Part shown: positions 15,501 through 25,200 of the stretch, one piece after another
Layout: every line of letters begins with the position of its first letter
Numbering within the stretch: the first letter of the stretch is position 1
Notes under the pieces: generated by a model
What the model was told of the DNA's origin: nothing
The model's input: only the letters and a program-made list of their open reading frames with translations
The model's database searches: none
Program-made: the position numbers and the translations under genes
DNA from: Omphiscola glabra
Taxonomy: Eukaryota; Mollusca; Gastropoda; Lymnaeidae
DNA: 64,000 nucleotides
Assembly (NCBI GenBank): GCA_964017045.1
Contig: OZ024808.1
Span: 19,647,284 to 19,711,283 of the forward strand
Direction of reading: 5' to 3'

Positions 15501-15767
15501 GCGGAGCTGCGCAGACAGCAAGCAGAGGCGGCGAAATGGGCACGCGAGGAAGCCGAGAGGGTCACCCTGGAGATCCTGGCAGAGGGCGCCGACGTGAACG
15601 AGGACGTCCTTGGTCAGCCGCCTACCGCTCCAGAGTCGGCACCGCCGCCCGATGACGCCACACTGGATGAGAGCGGCGCCGCTGAAAAGCCCCCGCCGGA
15701 ACCGGAGGCGGACGTTTCGCCCGCAGAGGAAGAGGCGCCTCCGCCACCGCAAGAAGAAGAAGAATAA
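562..15767 (+). CDS. RSPH1: Radial spoke head protein 1 homologue, 3' six exons (5' end outside window)
   Basis: RSPH1 is a MORN-repeat protein of the radial spoke head in motile cilia and sperm flagella; that role is family knowledge. Exons seen: 562-746, 3719-3891, 7229-7316, 11508-11724, 14463-14581, 15483-15767. All have AG/GT borders, and their phases close in frame over 354 complete residues plus stop. MORN units run in series ([70 protein letters not shown]), followed by the family block [17 protein letters not shown]. The tail is acidic and proline-rich and ends in EEEE, as in vertebrate RSPH1. The first visible exon begins in mid-codon, so the start codon lies in an exon left of the window. 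The donor after 7316 (GTACCG) is weak. All but the last intron here (introns 1-4) hold minisatellites. Codon use is clearly more GC-rich than the surrounding DNA. Confidence 0.93.
1336..1811. repeat. 22-bp minisatellite in RSPH1 intron 1
   Basis: About 21 copies of a 22-bp unit, CCATGGCATTGCCTCCCGCA plus two bases. Each copy carries an NcoI-type CCATGG palindrome and copies differ by single bases. The long open frames here on both strands are produced by the repeat and are not genes. Confidence 0.95.
2223..2373. repeat. Compound microsatellite T, CT, AT, GT
   Basis: A poly-T run is followed by (CT)n, (AT)n of about 50 bp and (GT)n. Such purine/pyrimidine alternation is typically length-variable. 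It lies in RSPH1 intron 1. Confidence 0.95.
4007..4234. repeat. 45-bp tandem repeat, five copies
   Basis: The unit begins GAGCTACTTGGGCCCTTTGA. The first two copies are diverged and the last three are nearly identical. The period is a multiple of three, which gives a spurious 106-codon open frame. Located in RSPH1 intron 2. Confidence 0.93.
4960..5068. repeat. 22-bp tandem repeat, about five copies
   Basis: Unit CCACCCTACGTTTTCTGTGC plus AG, repeated from about 4960 in RSPH1 intron 2. Most copies end in TGTGCAG, a 3' splice-like string on the gene's sense strand. Confidence 0.9.
7116..7152. repeat. Perfect 11-bp inverted repeat
   Basis: TTATCCGAACT at 7116-7126 and its exact complement AGTTCGGATAA at 7142-7152 are separated by 15 bases. 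The GGATAA core recalls pogo/Tigger-type termini, but no full element is visible. Confidence 0.6.
7642..10719. repeat. 46-bp satellite-like array, about 67 copies
   Basis: The unit starts AGTAGAGATTGTTAAAATGT and continues through GCAGCCAGTGGACCCCATTT; spacing checked as 46 bp between 7686 and 7732. Copies are highly uniform. Scattered variants include TATTAG for TAGTAG and CCACATTTGACG for CCCCATTTGAAG. The array fills about three quarters of RSPH1 intron 3 and is the largest in the window. Confidence 0.97.
10842..11455. repeat. 19-bp minisatellite in RSPH1 intron 3
   Basis: About 30 copies of CATATTACCCCTATTTCTC, diverged at the left end and homogeneous toward the right. It stops about 50 bp before the exon at 11508. 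The 210-codon open frame across it has a 19-residue periodicity and is an artefact of the repeat. Confidence 0.95.
13152..14292. repeat. 17-bp pyrimidine-rich minisatellite, about 67 copies
   Basis: Unit ACTCCCTGTCTGTCCAC with variants (CCGTCTAC on the left, CTGTCCAC on the right). The plus strand is strongly C/T-rich. It occupies much of RSPH1 intron 4 and ends about 170 bp before the next exon. Spurious open frames occur on both strands. Confidence 0.96.
14890..15077 (-). mobile_element. tRNA-Leu-like SINE, copy A
   Basis: Read on the minus strand, the element starts near 15077 with GTGCTGGGTGGCCGAGCTGT, which contains a tRNA A-box (TGGCCGAG). A B-box-like string GGCGTTCAATGCCC follows about 50 bases on. 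A unique body shared with copy B at 18760-18927 follows. No poly-A tail is obvious. Confidence 0.7.
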
Positions 15768-15902
15768 ATGCTCTCTTTGTACGCTTAACTGAGTTGGGCC
15801 GGGGGGAGGGGGTGGGCTAGATCACTGCTATACAAGAGATTTCATCCACTTTCAAGCTTTTAAAGTATGAACTGTTTAGTTTATTAAATGTCACTGTCTT
15901 CC

Positions 15903-16091
15903 CCAGTGGCGTAGTGAGGGGGGGCAAGAGGGGGCATCATGCCCCGGGCGCTACTCACAAAGGGGCGCCAAATGGTTTATTTTACTATACTATTGTATGG
16001 TTTTCGAATGGGGGGGGGCGCTAAAAAGGTATTGGGGGGCGCTAAAAAGGTATTGTGCCCCGGGCGCTAGTTAAGCTCGCTACGTCACTGG
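15903..16091. mobile_element. Small MITE with target-site duplication downstream of RSPH1
   Basis: The termini CCAGTGGCGTAG and CTACGTCACTGG are inverted repeats with one mismatch. TCTTCC flanks both sides (15897-15902 and 16092-16097). The interior has duplicated GGGGCGCTAAAAAGGTATTG. It is non-coding and 189 bp long; the superfamily is not assigned. Confidence 0.8.
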
Positions 16092-17089
16092 TCTTCCATT
16101 AATAAATTAATCTGGAAACCCATTGGGTTTTTAAATTCAATCAGTACTTCGTAATTTAGAGGAAATATATATTTTTTTTAAAATGGGATAAAAATAAGTT
16201 TAGCTTTATTGAAGTTGAGTCCGTTTAGAAAAGAAAAGACGTGTAAATTAATTAAAATCTTCTGAATAAGATGCATCTAAATTATGATACTGGTAAATCT
16301 TTTGTAATTTACAAAATAAATGAGTCTCATATTCGAAGAGCTATGCTCGGACTCCATCGTTGAACCCTAATGCACGAAATAAGATGATAGATAATAATAA
16401 TGTTTTTGTTTCAAACTAGCCTTCAGCTTTTTGATGGGTAGATAGTTTGTTTGTTTTTTTTGTCCGTCGGCAAGGTGAAGTCCTTTGGCCAAACACTGGT
16501 AATCTACTGCTACGAGCTGTGCTTCAGAAGATTGTTACATCTGCGTACACTGTGTGCAGCTTGCGTAAAAACTGTGTACTACTTTGGTAAAGAGGTGCTT
16601 GAGGAGCACCGAGTTAATCAGTTAACAATTTTACCTGAATGTTAACAAATCACGAGAGAGTGACAAGTCAAGTTTTCCCGTGGAGAGAAAGTGAGCTCCA
16701 CGTCACTTCCTCTCGGTGTACCATTTGTAGTTTATTTTTTTTTATCTTTCATATCGTTTCGTCATTAGCACTAGTGTGGTGTTAAATTTAAATACACATT
16801 ACTTAATTATGAGTTTTAATGCAATAAACACTGTGATTTGCACGAACTCTGTTATGAATGTGACTTGTGAACATTCGTTTTTTTTTAATTAAAATCAGTT
16901 TCTCTTTATATTTGATTTTTATGCTTGAATAACCTCAATTGTGAAATTCAAAAACATCATTAGACTCACCGTTATCTCAATCTAAACCACTGCTTTTGTC
17001 TAAACCCAAACCATTGCTGTTACTTAGACAACACACTACCATACCTACACTGTGTACATTGATTAATAAATTAGAATATTTACACTAGA

Positions 17090-17405
17090 CAACTCCGCTC
17101 ATCCGATAGTGGCAAACTCTCGATACCGCGTGTTCGCCTTGAAACTTACGGAAAGCGCACGTTCGCATTTGCTGGCCCAACCATTTGGAACACCCTTCCT
17201 GACTCTCTCAAAAACAGCCAGACGCTGGAGTCCTTCAAAGCAAATTTAAAAACTCATCTATTTCGCAAACACCTGCTGGAATGATGATGTCTACAATCTT
17301 TTCCAGCTTGTTATTAGCTTACTTTTTGTACCGCGCTTCGAGCCTTTGGGGATGAAGTGTGATTTTTCAAATGAACTTTATTATTATTATTATTACTACT
17401 ACTGT
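17090..17405 (+). mobile_element. LINE 3' end fragment with ATT-repeat tail
   Basis: The frame from about 17094 to 17284 reads FAFAGPTIWNTLPDSLKNSQ then LKTHLFRKHLLE and stop. This is the usual C-terminus of non-LTR retrotransposon ORF2 proteins. It is followed by untranslated sequence and a TTATTATT/ACTACT tail, so it is 5'-truncated. It lies between RSPH1 and DDX31. Confidence 0.75.
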
Positions 17406-17735
17406 AAACTAAACCCAAACCACCGGTGTTATCTAAACCCAAACCACCGGTGTTATCTAAACCCAAACCACCGGTGTTATCTAAACCCAAACCACCGGTG
17501 TTATCTAAACCCAAACCACCGGTGTTATCTAAACCCAAACAACCGGTGTTATCTAAACCCAAACCACTGGTGTTATCTAAACCCAAACCACCGGTGTTAT
17601 CTAAACCCAAACCACTGGTGTTATCTAAACCCAAACCACCAGCGTTATCTAAACCCAAACCACCGGCGTTATCTAAACCCAAACCACTGGTGTTATCTAA
17701 ACCCAAACCACTGGTGTTATCTAAACCCAAACCAG
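17405..17735. repeat. 24-bp minisatellite, about 14 copies
   Basis: Unit TAAACCCAAACCACCGGTGT plus TATC. It begins directly at the microsatellite tail of the LINE fragment, so it may have grown from that tail. The period divides by three, giving long false frames. Confidence 0.94.
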
Positions 17736-17955
17736 TGCTTTTTTTTTTTTGTGTAGTTATATTCTTGTCTTATTTATTCCGTTCAAGCCATAAAAGCTTT
17801 TAAATTAGCATGGCAACATGGTGCAGTGTCTAATATGTAAATTAACCTTGTAGTAAACTGGATTAATTTCTTTTCTTTTTTTCATCAGCAGGCAATACAA
17901 ACCAAACCAACAAAGTAGAAACTAAGACTCATGTGTTGCAAGGGGTTGGGAAAAG

Positions 17956-18460
17956 TGGGGGGGGGGGGGGGTAAAAGGTTAGGGGTAGGCTGAAAGGGTT
18001 AAGGTGGGTTTTAAGGGTTGGGGGTAGTTGTGGAAAGGGTAGAGTAAGTAGCATATGGTAAGGGTGTTGGAGACAGGGTAAGGGTGTGAGAGAGTTAGGG
18101 TAAGGGTGGTAAGAGAGTTAGGGTAAGAGTGTGAGAGAGTTAAGATAAGGGTGTGAGAGATTTGGGGTAAGAATGGGGGAGAGTTAGGGTAAGGGTGTGA
18201 GAGAGTTAGGGTAAGGGTTGGAGAAAGTTAGGGTAAGGGTGGGAGAGAGGTAGAGTAAGTGTGGGAGAGAGTTAGGGTAAGAGTGGGAGGGAGTTAGGGT
18301 AAGTGTAGGAGAGAGTTAGGGTAAAGATGGGAGAGTTAGGGTAAGGGTGGGAGAGAGTTAGGGTAAGGGTGAGATAGAGTTAGAGTAAGTGTGGGAGAGA
18401 GTTTGCGTAAGAGTGGGAGGGAGTTAGGGAAAGAGTGGGGGAGAGTTAGGGTAAGATTAT
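17956..18460. repeat. Degenerate telomere-like array
   Basis: About 20 diverged units of 22-24 bp carrying GTTAGGGTAAGGGT joined by GGGAGAGA. The canonical TTAGGG of molluscan telomeres recurs inside most units. A poly-G run precedes the array at about 17958. Confidence 0.85.
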
Positions 18461-18759
18461 GCTAATTGTGTCAAAGATAGAGTATAAGAGGACGGTGTTG
18501 AGGGTAAAGGTGTGTGGTTTAAGGGATGGGTGAAGGTTGAGGAATGAAGGCGTGTAAACAGGGCGTAGGGGGTTGAGTAGAAAGCAGATTTAGGGGAATG
18601 CTCTAACAAAGATCTTTTTGTGGGTTCTCAAACTGTCAGAATTCTTTTGAAAATTGATCAAGTGTATTGCCGTTACATTTAAAATGAATATGAATAGCCC
18701 ACTAAAAACTTCTTTTTTTTCTTCTTTTATATATTTGGGGCACATGATCAATTGATTAT

Positions 18760-18927
18760 TCTGGCCCCTGGTTTGAATTCAGAGTCTGCCTTCTCTTAGA
18801 TGAATTGCCGTCCAAGGCTGAGCCCGATCCACCCGGGGTGCTGGGGATGTTGGCTTTTGTGGGGGCTGAACACCAGACCACCAGCTACTTCGTTTGAGTC
18901 TGTTTAGACCGCTCGGCCACACAGCAC
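18760..18927 (-). mobile_element. tRNA-Leu-like SINE, copy B
   Basis: The minus-strand copy starts near 18927 with GTGCTGTGTGGCCGAGCGGT, a close match to a tRNA-Leu A-box region. It shares blocks with copy A (for example CAGACCACCAGCT and TGCCTTCTCTTAGAT on the plus strand). It lies between RSPH1 and the DDX31 terminal exon. Confidence 0.75.
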
Positions 18928-19093
18928 ATTCATTTGATGTACACATGTAAAATTATCATTTCAAAAATAACAATTTCACTGCCCGTGTGCATGTCATTTA
19001 ATTGTGTTATCGTTTAAAAATGTTCACAAATGAAGCCAGAAATAGTTACAAACAAATAGCCATAAATTCCAACATTTCAACAAATATAATTGA

Positions 19094-19217
19094 CTATCTC
19101 TTTCTTGTCTTTGGCTTTCTCTTTCCTCCTGGTTTGGCCATAACCTTCTTGTTATTAGACTGGAACCCGGAGGAGTACTCACTCAGCGTTGCCTGTTTGA
19201 AACTGAGCGGCCTTTTG
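19094..19217 (-). CDS. DDX31: DDX31 terminal coding exon
   Basis: The acceptor is a pyrimidine-rich run ending CTCCAG just above 19217. Joined to the donor AG|GTAAAT after 20165, the frame gives [16 protein letters not shown] and then a lysine/arginine-rich end and TAG at 19096-19094. The SEYSSG block is a DDX31 family feature (recalled from the human protein), so this exon is preferred over stopping at the TAA directly after 20165. Confidence 0.85.
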
Positions 19218-22200
19218 CTGGAGACAGAATTGGAAAATTTTTAGACATTCTTTACGATGCAGAGAAGAAAAAAACCACTTCAACTTAAAGTAAATTTTTT
19301 TTTAAAAAGAGAGACTTGATTATAGTGAAACACAAATTAATAATATCATGCCAACAGTTTCACTATTATCTACGCCATTGTACCAGAGATGTGGTGGTGT
19401 AGTTTTTAAGACATACGTCCTTTACATGTCAACACCGCAGCACAAAAATAACCAGGCAAGCCCTACAGGCAAGCCCTACAGGCAAATCCCCATGAAATCA
19501 CGCCCCCCCCCCCCCCAATCTCAATCCCCACCTGTGGGATAAAAGACTAACTGCCCAGTGAGTGAAGCCATCATATGCAGAAAAAACCCAAAGCATAGAC
19601 CTGTAGAGCGCTGATAGGCCTGTAGAGAGCTGATAGTCCTGCAGAGAGCTGATAGACCTGTAGAGAGCTGATAGACCTGCAGAGAGCTAATAGACCTGCA
19701 GAGCGCTGATAGACCTGCAGAGAGATGATAGACCTGTAGAGAGCTGATAGACCTGTAGAGAGCTGATAGACCATACCTGCAGAGAGATGATAGACCTGTA
19801 GAGAGCTGATAGACCTGCAGAGAGATGATAGAGCTGCAGAGAGATGATAGACCTGCAGAGCTGATAGACCTGTAGAGAGCTGAGAGACCATAGAGAGCTG
19901 ATAAACCTGCAGAGAGATGATAGACCTGCAGAGAGATAATAGACCTGTAGAGAGCTGATAGACCTGTAGAGAGATGATAGACCTGCAGAGAAATGATAGA
20001 CCTGTAGAGAGCTGATAGACCTGCAGAGAGCTGATACCCCGTTCAGTTTGACATTCGATTTACAAGTTTGTTTCTGAACACAAGATGACCTTTGAAACAG
20101 TTCAATTTGACATTCGATTTACAAGTTTATTTCCTATGACAGATTAGCATGAGCCATCATTTACCTTGGCCTAATGTCTTTCTTGTTTTTCCTCTGGCCC
20201 GACCCTGACTTGGCAGTGACATTATGGACATTGGTGGGGGCTTCCCTCAAGGCAAAACTCTTGGCTACATGGCCAAGGTGAAGGTCGCTGACCTTAAAAA
20301 TCTCTTTTGCTTCCTTGGAGTAAGTGGCATAGCCCCTAATAAATGACTGGAACCCTGGAGAATAAGACACGGTACATCATTGGTGGTGCAAATGTGGCTC
20401 CACATTCAATATTAAAATTATGTATTTAAATACTTTAGCACAGGCTTTTACTGACCTCATGTGTGCCTGACCTCATGTGTGCCCGACCTCATGTGTGCCT
20501 GACCTCATGTGTGCCCGACCTCATGTGTGCCCGACCTCATGTGTGCCCGACCTCATGTGTGCCCGACCTCATGTGTGCCCGACCTCATGTGTGCCCGACC
20601 TCATGTGTGCCCGACCTCATGTGTGCCCGACCTCATGTGTGCCCGACCTCATGTGTGCCCGACCTCATGTGTGCCCGACCTCATGTGTGCCCGACCTCAT
20701 GTGTGCCCGACCTCATGTGTGCCCGACCTCATGTGTGCCCGACCTCATGTGTGCCTGACCTCATGTGTGCCTGACCTCATGTGTGCCTGACCTCATGTGT
20801 GCCCGACCTCGTGTGCCCGACCTAATGTGTGCCGGACCTCATGTGTGCCCGACCTCATGTGTGCCCGACCTCATGTGTGCCCGACCTCATGTGTGCCTGA
20901 CCTCATGTGTGCATGACCTCATGTGTGCCCGACCTCATGTGTGCCTGACCTCATGTGTGCCTGACCTCATGTGTGCCCGACCCCATAAAACTTGCTTTAC
21001 CTCACTGATTGAACGCTGAATTGCAGAAGGCACTCCATAAAGGGCTCTTTCATGTTTCATTTATTTCAATCTACGATCCTAATGTCATTGTCATCCTAAT
21101 GTCATTGTCATCCTAATGTCATTGTCATCCTAATGTCATTGTCATCCTAATGTCATTGTCATCCTAATGTCATTGTCATCCTAATGTCATTGTCATCCTA
21201 ATGTCATTGTCATCCTAATGTCATTGTCAAACAACAGAACGATCAAGGATTTGTTGTTTCAATCATATAACAATTAACAGAAACACTTTTTTTTAAGGGC
21301 ATGATGACAACTTTATCATGCCTTGTATTTGTACAGCTGTCAAACAGTTTAAAACAGGCACCAGAATACCTTCTTGACATTATTTCTTGAAATTACATTA
21401 GAAGAGCTAATTTTCAAGTGCTGTATATCTATTTTGGGGGTTTTGAGATTATTTAACTTTTTACAAAAAAATCAAATACCGCGTTTAGAGAATCAAATCA
21501 TTTTTAGACAAGAATAAAATAGGAATATAATGTGTTTAGTATATAAAATTTACAATGTCCTAAAGCAGCGGTTCTCAACCTGTGGGTCACGACCCCTTTG
21601 GGGGTCGAATGACCCTTTCCCAGGGGTCGCCTAAGACCATCGGAAAACACATATGCTCTACAGTTGTGAAGTAGCAACGAAAATAATTTTGTGGCTGGGG
21701 GTCGCCACAACACCAGGAACTGTATTAAAGGGTCGCTGCATTAGAAAGGTTGAGAAGCACTGTTCTAAAGGAACCTGGTTTGCTCTACAAAAAGGTAAGT
21801 TTTTTTCTCTTTTTTTTTCAAAAATGTTGGATACCGCGTTTTGAAAATGAGCTCTTTGTTTTTTCACAGCACATCTCATGTTACATCTCATGTCACATCT
21901 CAAGTCACATCTCATGTCACATCTCATGTCACATCTCATGTCACATCTCAAGTCACATCTCAAGTCACATCTCATGTCACATCTCATGTCACATCTCAAG
22001 TCACATCTCAAGTCACATCTCATGCTACATCTCATGTTACATCTCATGTCACATCTTATGTTACATCTCATGTCACATCTCAAGTCACATCTCATGTCAC
22101 ATCTCATGTCACATCTCAAGTCACATCTCAAGTCACATCTCATGTCACATCTCATGCCACATCTCATGCTACATCTCATGCTACATCTCATGTTACATCT

Positions 22201-25200
22201 CATGTCACATCTTATGTTACATCTCATGTCACATCTCATGTTACATCTCATGTCACATCTTATGTTACTTTATAGTTTTAAAAAACAACAAGAATATTTC
22301 AAGTTATTTTCCATTGGACGGCTGTTTGTATATTTTACTCTACGTCTTATTCTTAAAATGCAGTCTCACCTTTTCCAGCTAAGCTGTGCATTTCTGTATC
22401 ATTCAAAACACATTCTTCAAATCTGTCTTGAAGATACGTAGCAGCTTCCTCATGGGTGTGCGGGGTCTGGCGCTATTAAAAATAAAATAAAGAATTTTTT
22501 TTTTTTTTTTAAAATTACACTTTGGTAAATTCTGTAATTTTCAGTTTCAATTTCAGTTAACTTTCAACGATGCCAGGATCAACCAACAGTAAATATTGAT
22601 AACAAGATATGCAACCAGGCAACATTGACATTTTCTAAATGTTATTTTAAATCTTAATTGTCCTCATATCTTAAAATTACTAAGCCAGCACATTTCCACC
22701 AGGCATTATCCCATTTCATTTTTTTTTTACTAAAATTGTACATCTATAACACACGCGGCCCCCTCCACCCCCACCCCCCCCCCCAACATGGCTGTAGAGG
22801 CTGAGTTTAGGTGAATAATGTCAGCTGAGATATTCTTAAATTTTAAATCTTCATAAAGTATAGCTTTTATTATAGTATTTATAAGACATATTTTTATTAT
22901 GATTATTACAAATGCATTTTTAAAAAATGAATAATTTATAGCCTATACTAAAGGATCGGCAAGGATGTCAAAAAGATTGGACTAAATTGGAAAGAGTTAG
23001 AGATTATCTTAGCAAGAGACTAGAAGGCTTGGAAAGAAATTGTTTTAAGTCCTTTTCTCCACTGGGAGTTGCATTGGGGAAAAGAAGAAGAAGGGGGACA
23101 TTCTGCTCTACAGGACTAATAACATATGTCGTTGTCATATAACATAAGATTTTCATACATTACAAATGATCAACTTTAAATTCAACAATAACAACTGTGA
23201 ATGTTTTAAAATACTGTCAGAACAGTAAATAATCAAATCTTCACCTTTGAATTTAGATCATCAGGCTGAGGCAAGTCAGAAATGTTGGCAAGTAATGGCT
23301 GTAGAACTGTGGACAGCTCCATCTGTGTAAGGCTGAAGAAGAGAGATTAAAAAAAAAACAAAAAAACTTGAATAATTATGTATAAACTGAGATGAAATTA
23401 TTTTTGTTTAATCGTTCATCAAATGTTTAATCGTTCATCAAAGTGGCAGTCATCTATTCAAGGTAAAAAAAAAAAAAAGAAGTGGTGGCAGTGCAACACA
23501 TAGACATTAACTTTAACAGGTGCTGAGTAACAAAAGCTGTAAGTTTTCATTAATCTCATGGACTTCTCTGGCATCAGCTTCCTCTATACAAAGCTGATAA
23601 ACTATACAACAGTGCTTTCCACCGCCCCTTCTTTTCAAAACTCAACACTCCCTTAAACCGTCAACCCCCTCATACCCTATCCTTCCAAACTGACCCAGTG
23701 GCTGCCCTCCAACCCCATCTTCTCTGCCACTTCCAAAAAGTCAAAGCTCAGCACATTTAAAAAAAACATTGTATTATCTCCCCAAACTTCAAACCATCAC
23801 CACAGCCACCATCTTTATCGAAATCACCTCCATGCTATTTAAGCTTAATCATAGCCATACAAGATAAGCAGTTAGTGTTGTGAACAGCTATACTAAACAG
23901 ACAAATATTTTATACATGAACAGAGGTTAAAGCTCAGTTTTGGCAAAACAAAAATATGTACAAGTCTTTGGAGACCAAAATGTTAAAGAAATGCTTGTGG
24001 GTTAAAAAAAAAAAAAGGGGGGGGGGGGGGGGAGAATTTTTCATCTGTTATGCTATTTTATTGACACAGTTTTCACATCAATTTCTGCAATGGTAAAGCA
24101 CTAACATTAAAAAAAATAGATCCATATGTTTGAAAGTCAACAGTTATTAGTTTCAATACTTTAAATATGTTTGAAGTGAATAAAGACACAGGTGTGCTGC
24201 GACACAGGTGTGCTGCATTGTTGGGTCAGCAAGAGGTAAGTTGCACACATCAATACACTGATTGGACAATGTTCCAATGTGCACAGTGTACATGTCATTT
24301 CCAGTTGTCCAGCCTGACATCACCCCATGCAGATTATTGTCCAAAACATTAAATGTTTAATCTTATCAATCTGTCTCCCAGCCTTCGGCCCCACATCTTT
24401 CTCCATGCCATCCCTCAATATGAACTGCACCACATCTTTCTCCATGCCAACCCTCAATATGAACTGCACCACATCTTTCTCCATGCCAACCCTTGATATG
24501 AACTGCACCACATCTTTCTCCATGCCAACCCTTGATATGAACTGCACCACATCTTTCTCCATGCCAACCCTTGATATGAACTGCACCACATCTTTCTCCA
24601 TGCCAACCCTTGATATGAACTGCACCACATCTTTCTCCATGCCAACCCTTGATATGAACTGCACCACATCTTTCTCCATGCCAACCCTTGATATGAACTG
24701 CACCACATCTTTCTCCATGCAAACCCTTGATATGATCTGCACCACATCTTTCTCCATGCCAACCCTTGATATGAACTGCACCACATCTTTCTCCATGCCA
24801 ACCCTTGATATGAACTGCACCATATCTTTCTCCATGCCAACTCTTGATATGAACTGCACCACATATTTCTCCATGCCAACCCTTGATATGAACTGCACCA
24901 CATATTTCTCCATGCCAACCCTTGATATGAACTGCACCACATATTTCTCCATGCCAACCCTTGATATGAACTGTCCCAAATCTTCCTGCTGCCAACTCTT
25001 GAGATGACCAGCCCTAATAATATTTCGCAGACACTTTAAAAAGAAATATCTTAAGAAAATTAACCATCACATTCCAAACTGTTACAAACAATCCTTCCAT
25101 CTTATTTAACATTACACACAATCTCTCCATCTTATTTAGCATTGATTATTGGTTTGCTGTTCAGCAAATGGCAGTGTGACAACAAGAAATTATCTTTTAT

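Noticed and set aside
16451..16645. 64-codon plus-strand frame after RSPH1
   Set aside because: No recognisable motif, no splice sites and no codon bias; length expected by chance.
20161..20166. TAA directly after the DDX31 exon as the natural stop
   Set aside because: It lies within a good donor (AG|GTAAAT), and the next exon at 19217 continues in phase with the family's SEYSSG block. It would be used only if the intron were retained.
21658..22382. Frames of repeated MRCD, ISCH and MSHL residues
   Set aside because: Direct product of a 12-bp repeat, and partly read through the SPIN element.
24327..25007. Open frames above 200 codons on both strands
   Set aside because: The 39-bp period divides by three, so every frame without a stop in one unit stays open. 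No sign of selection for protein.
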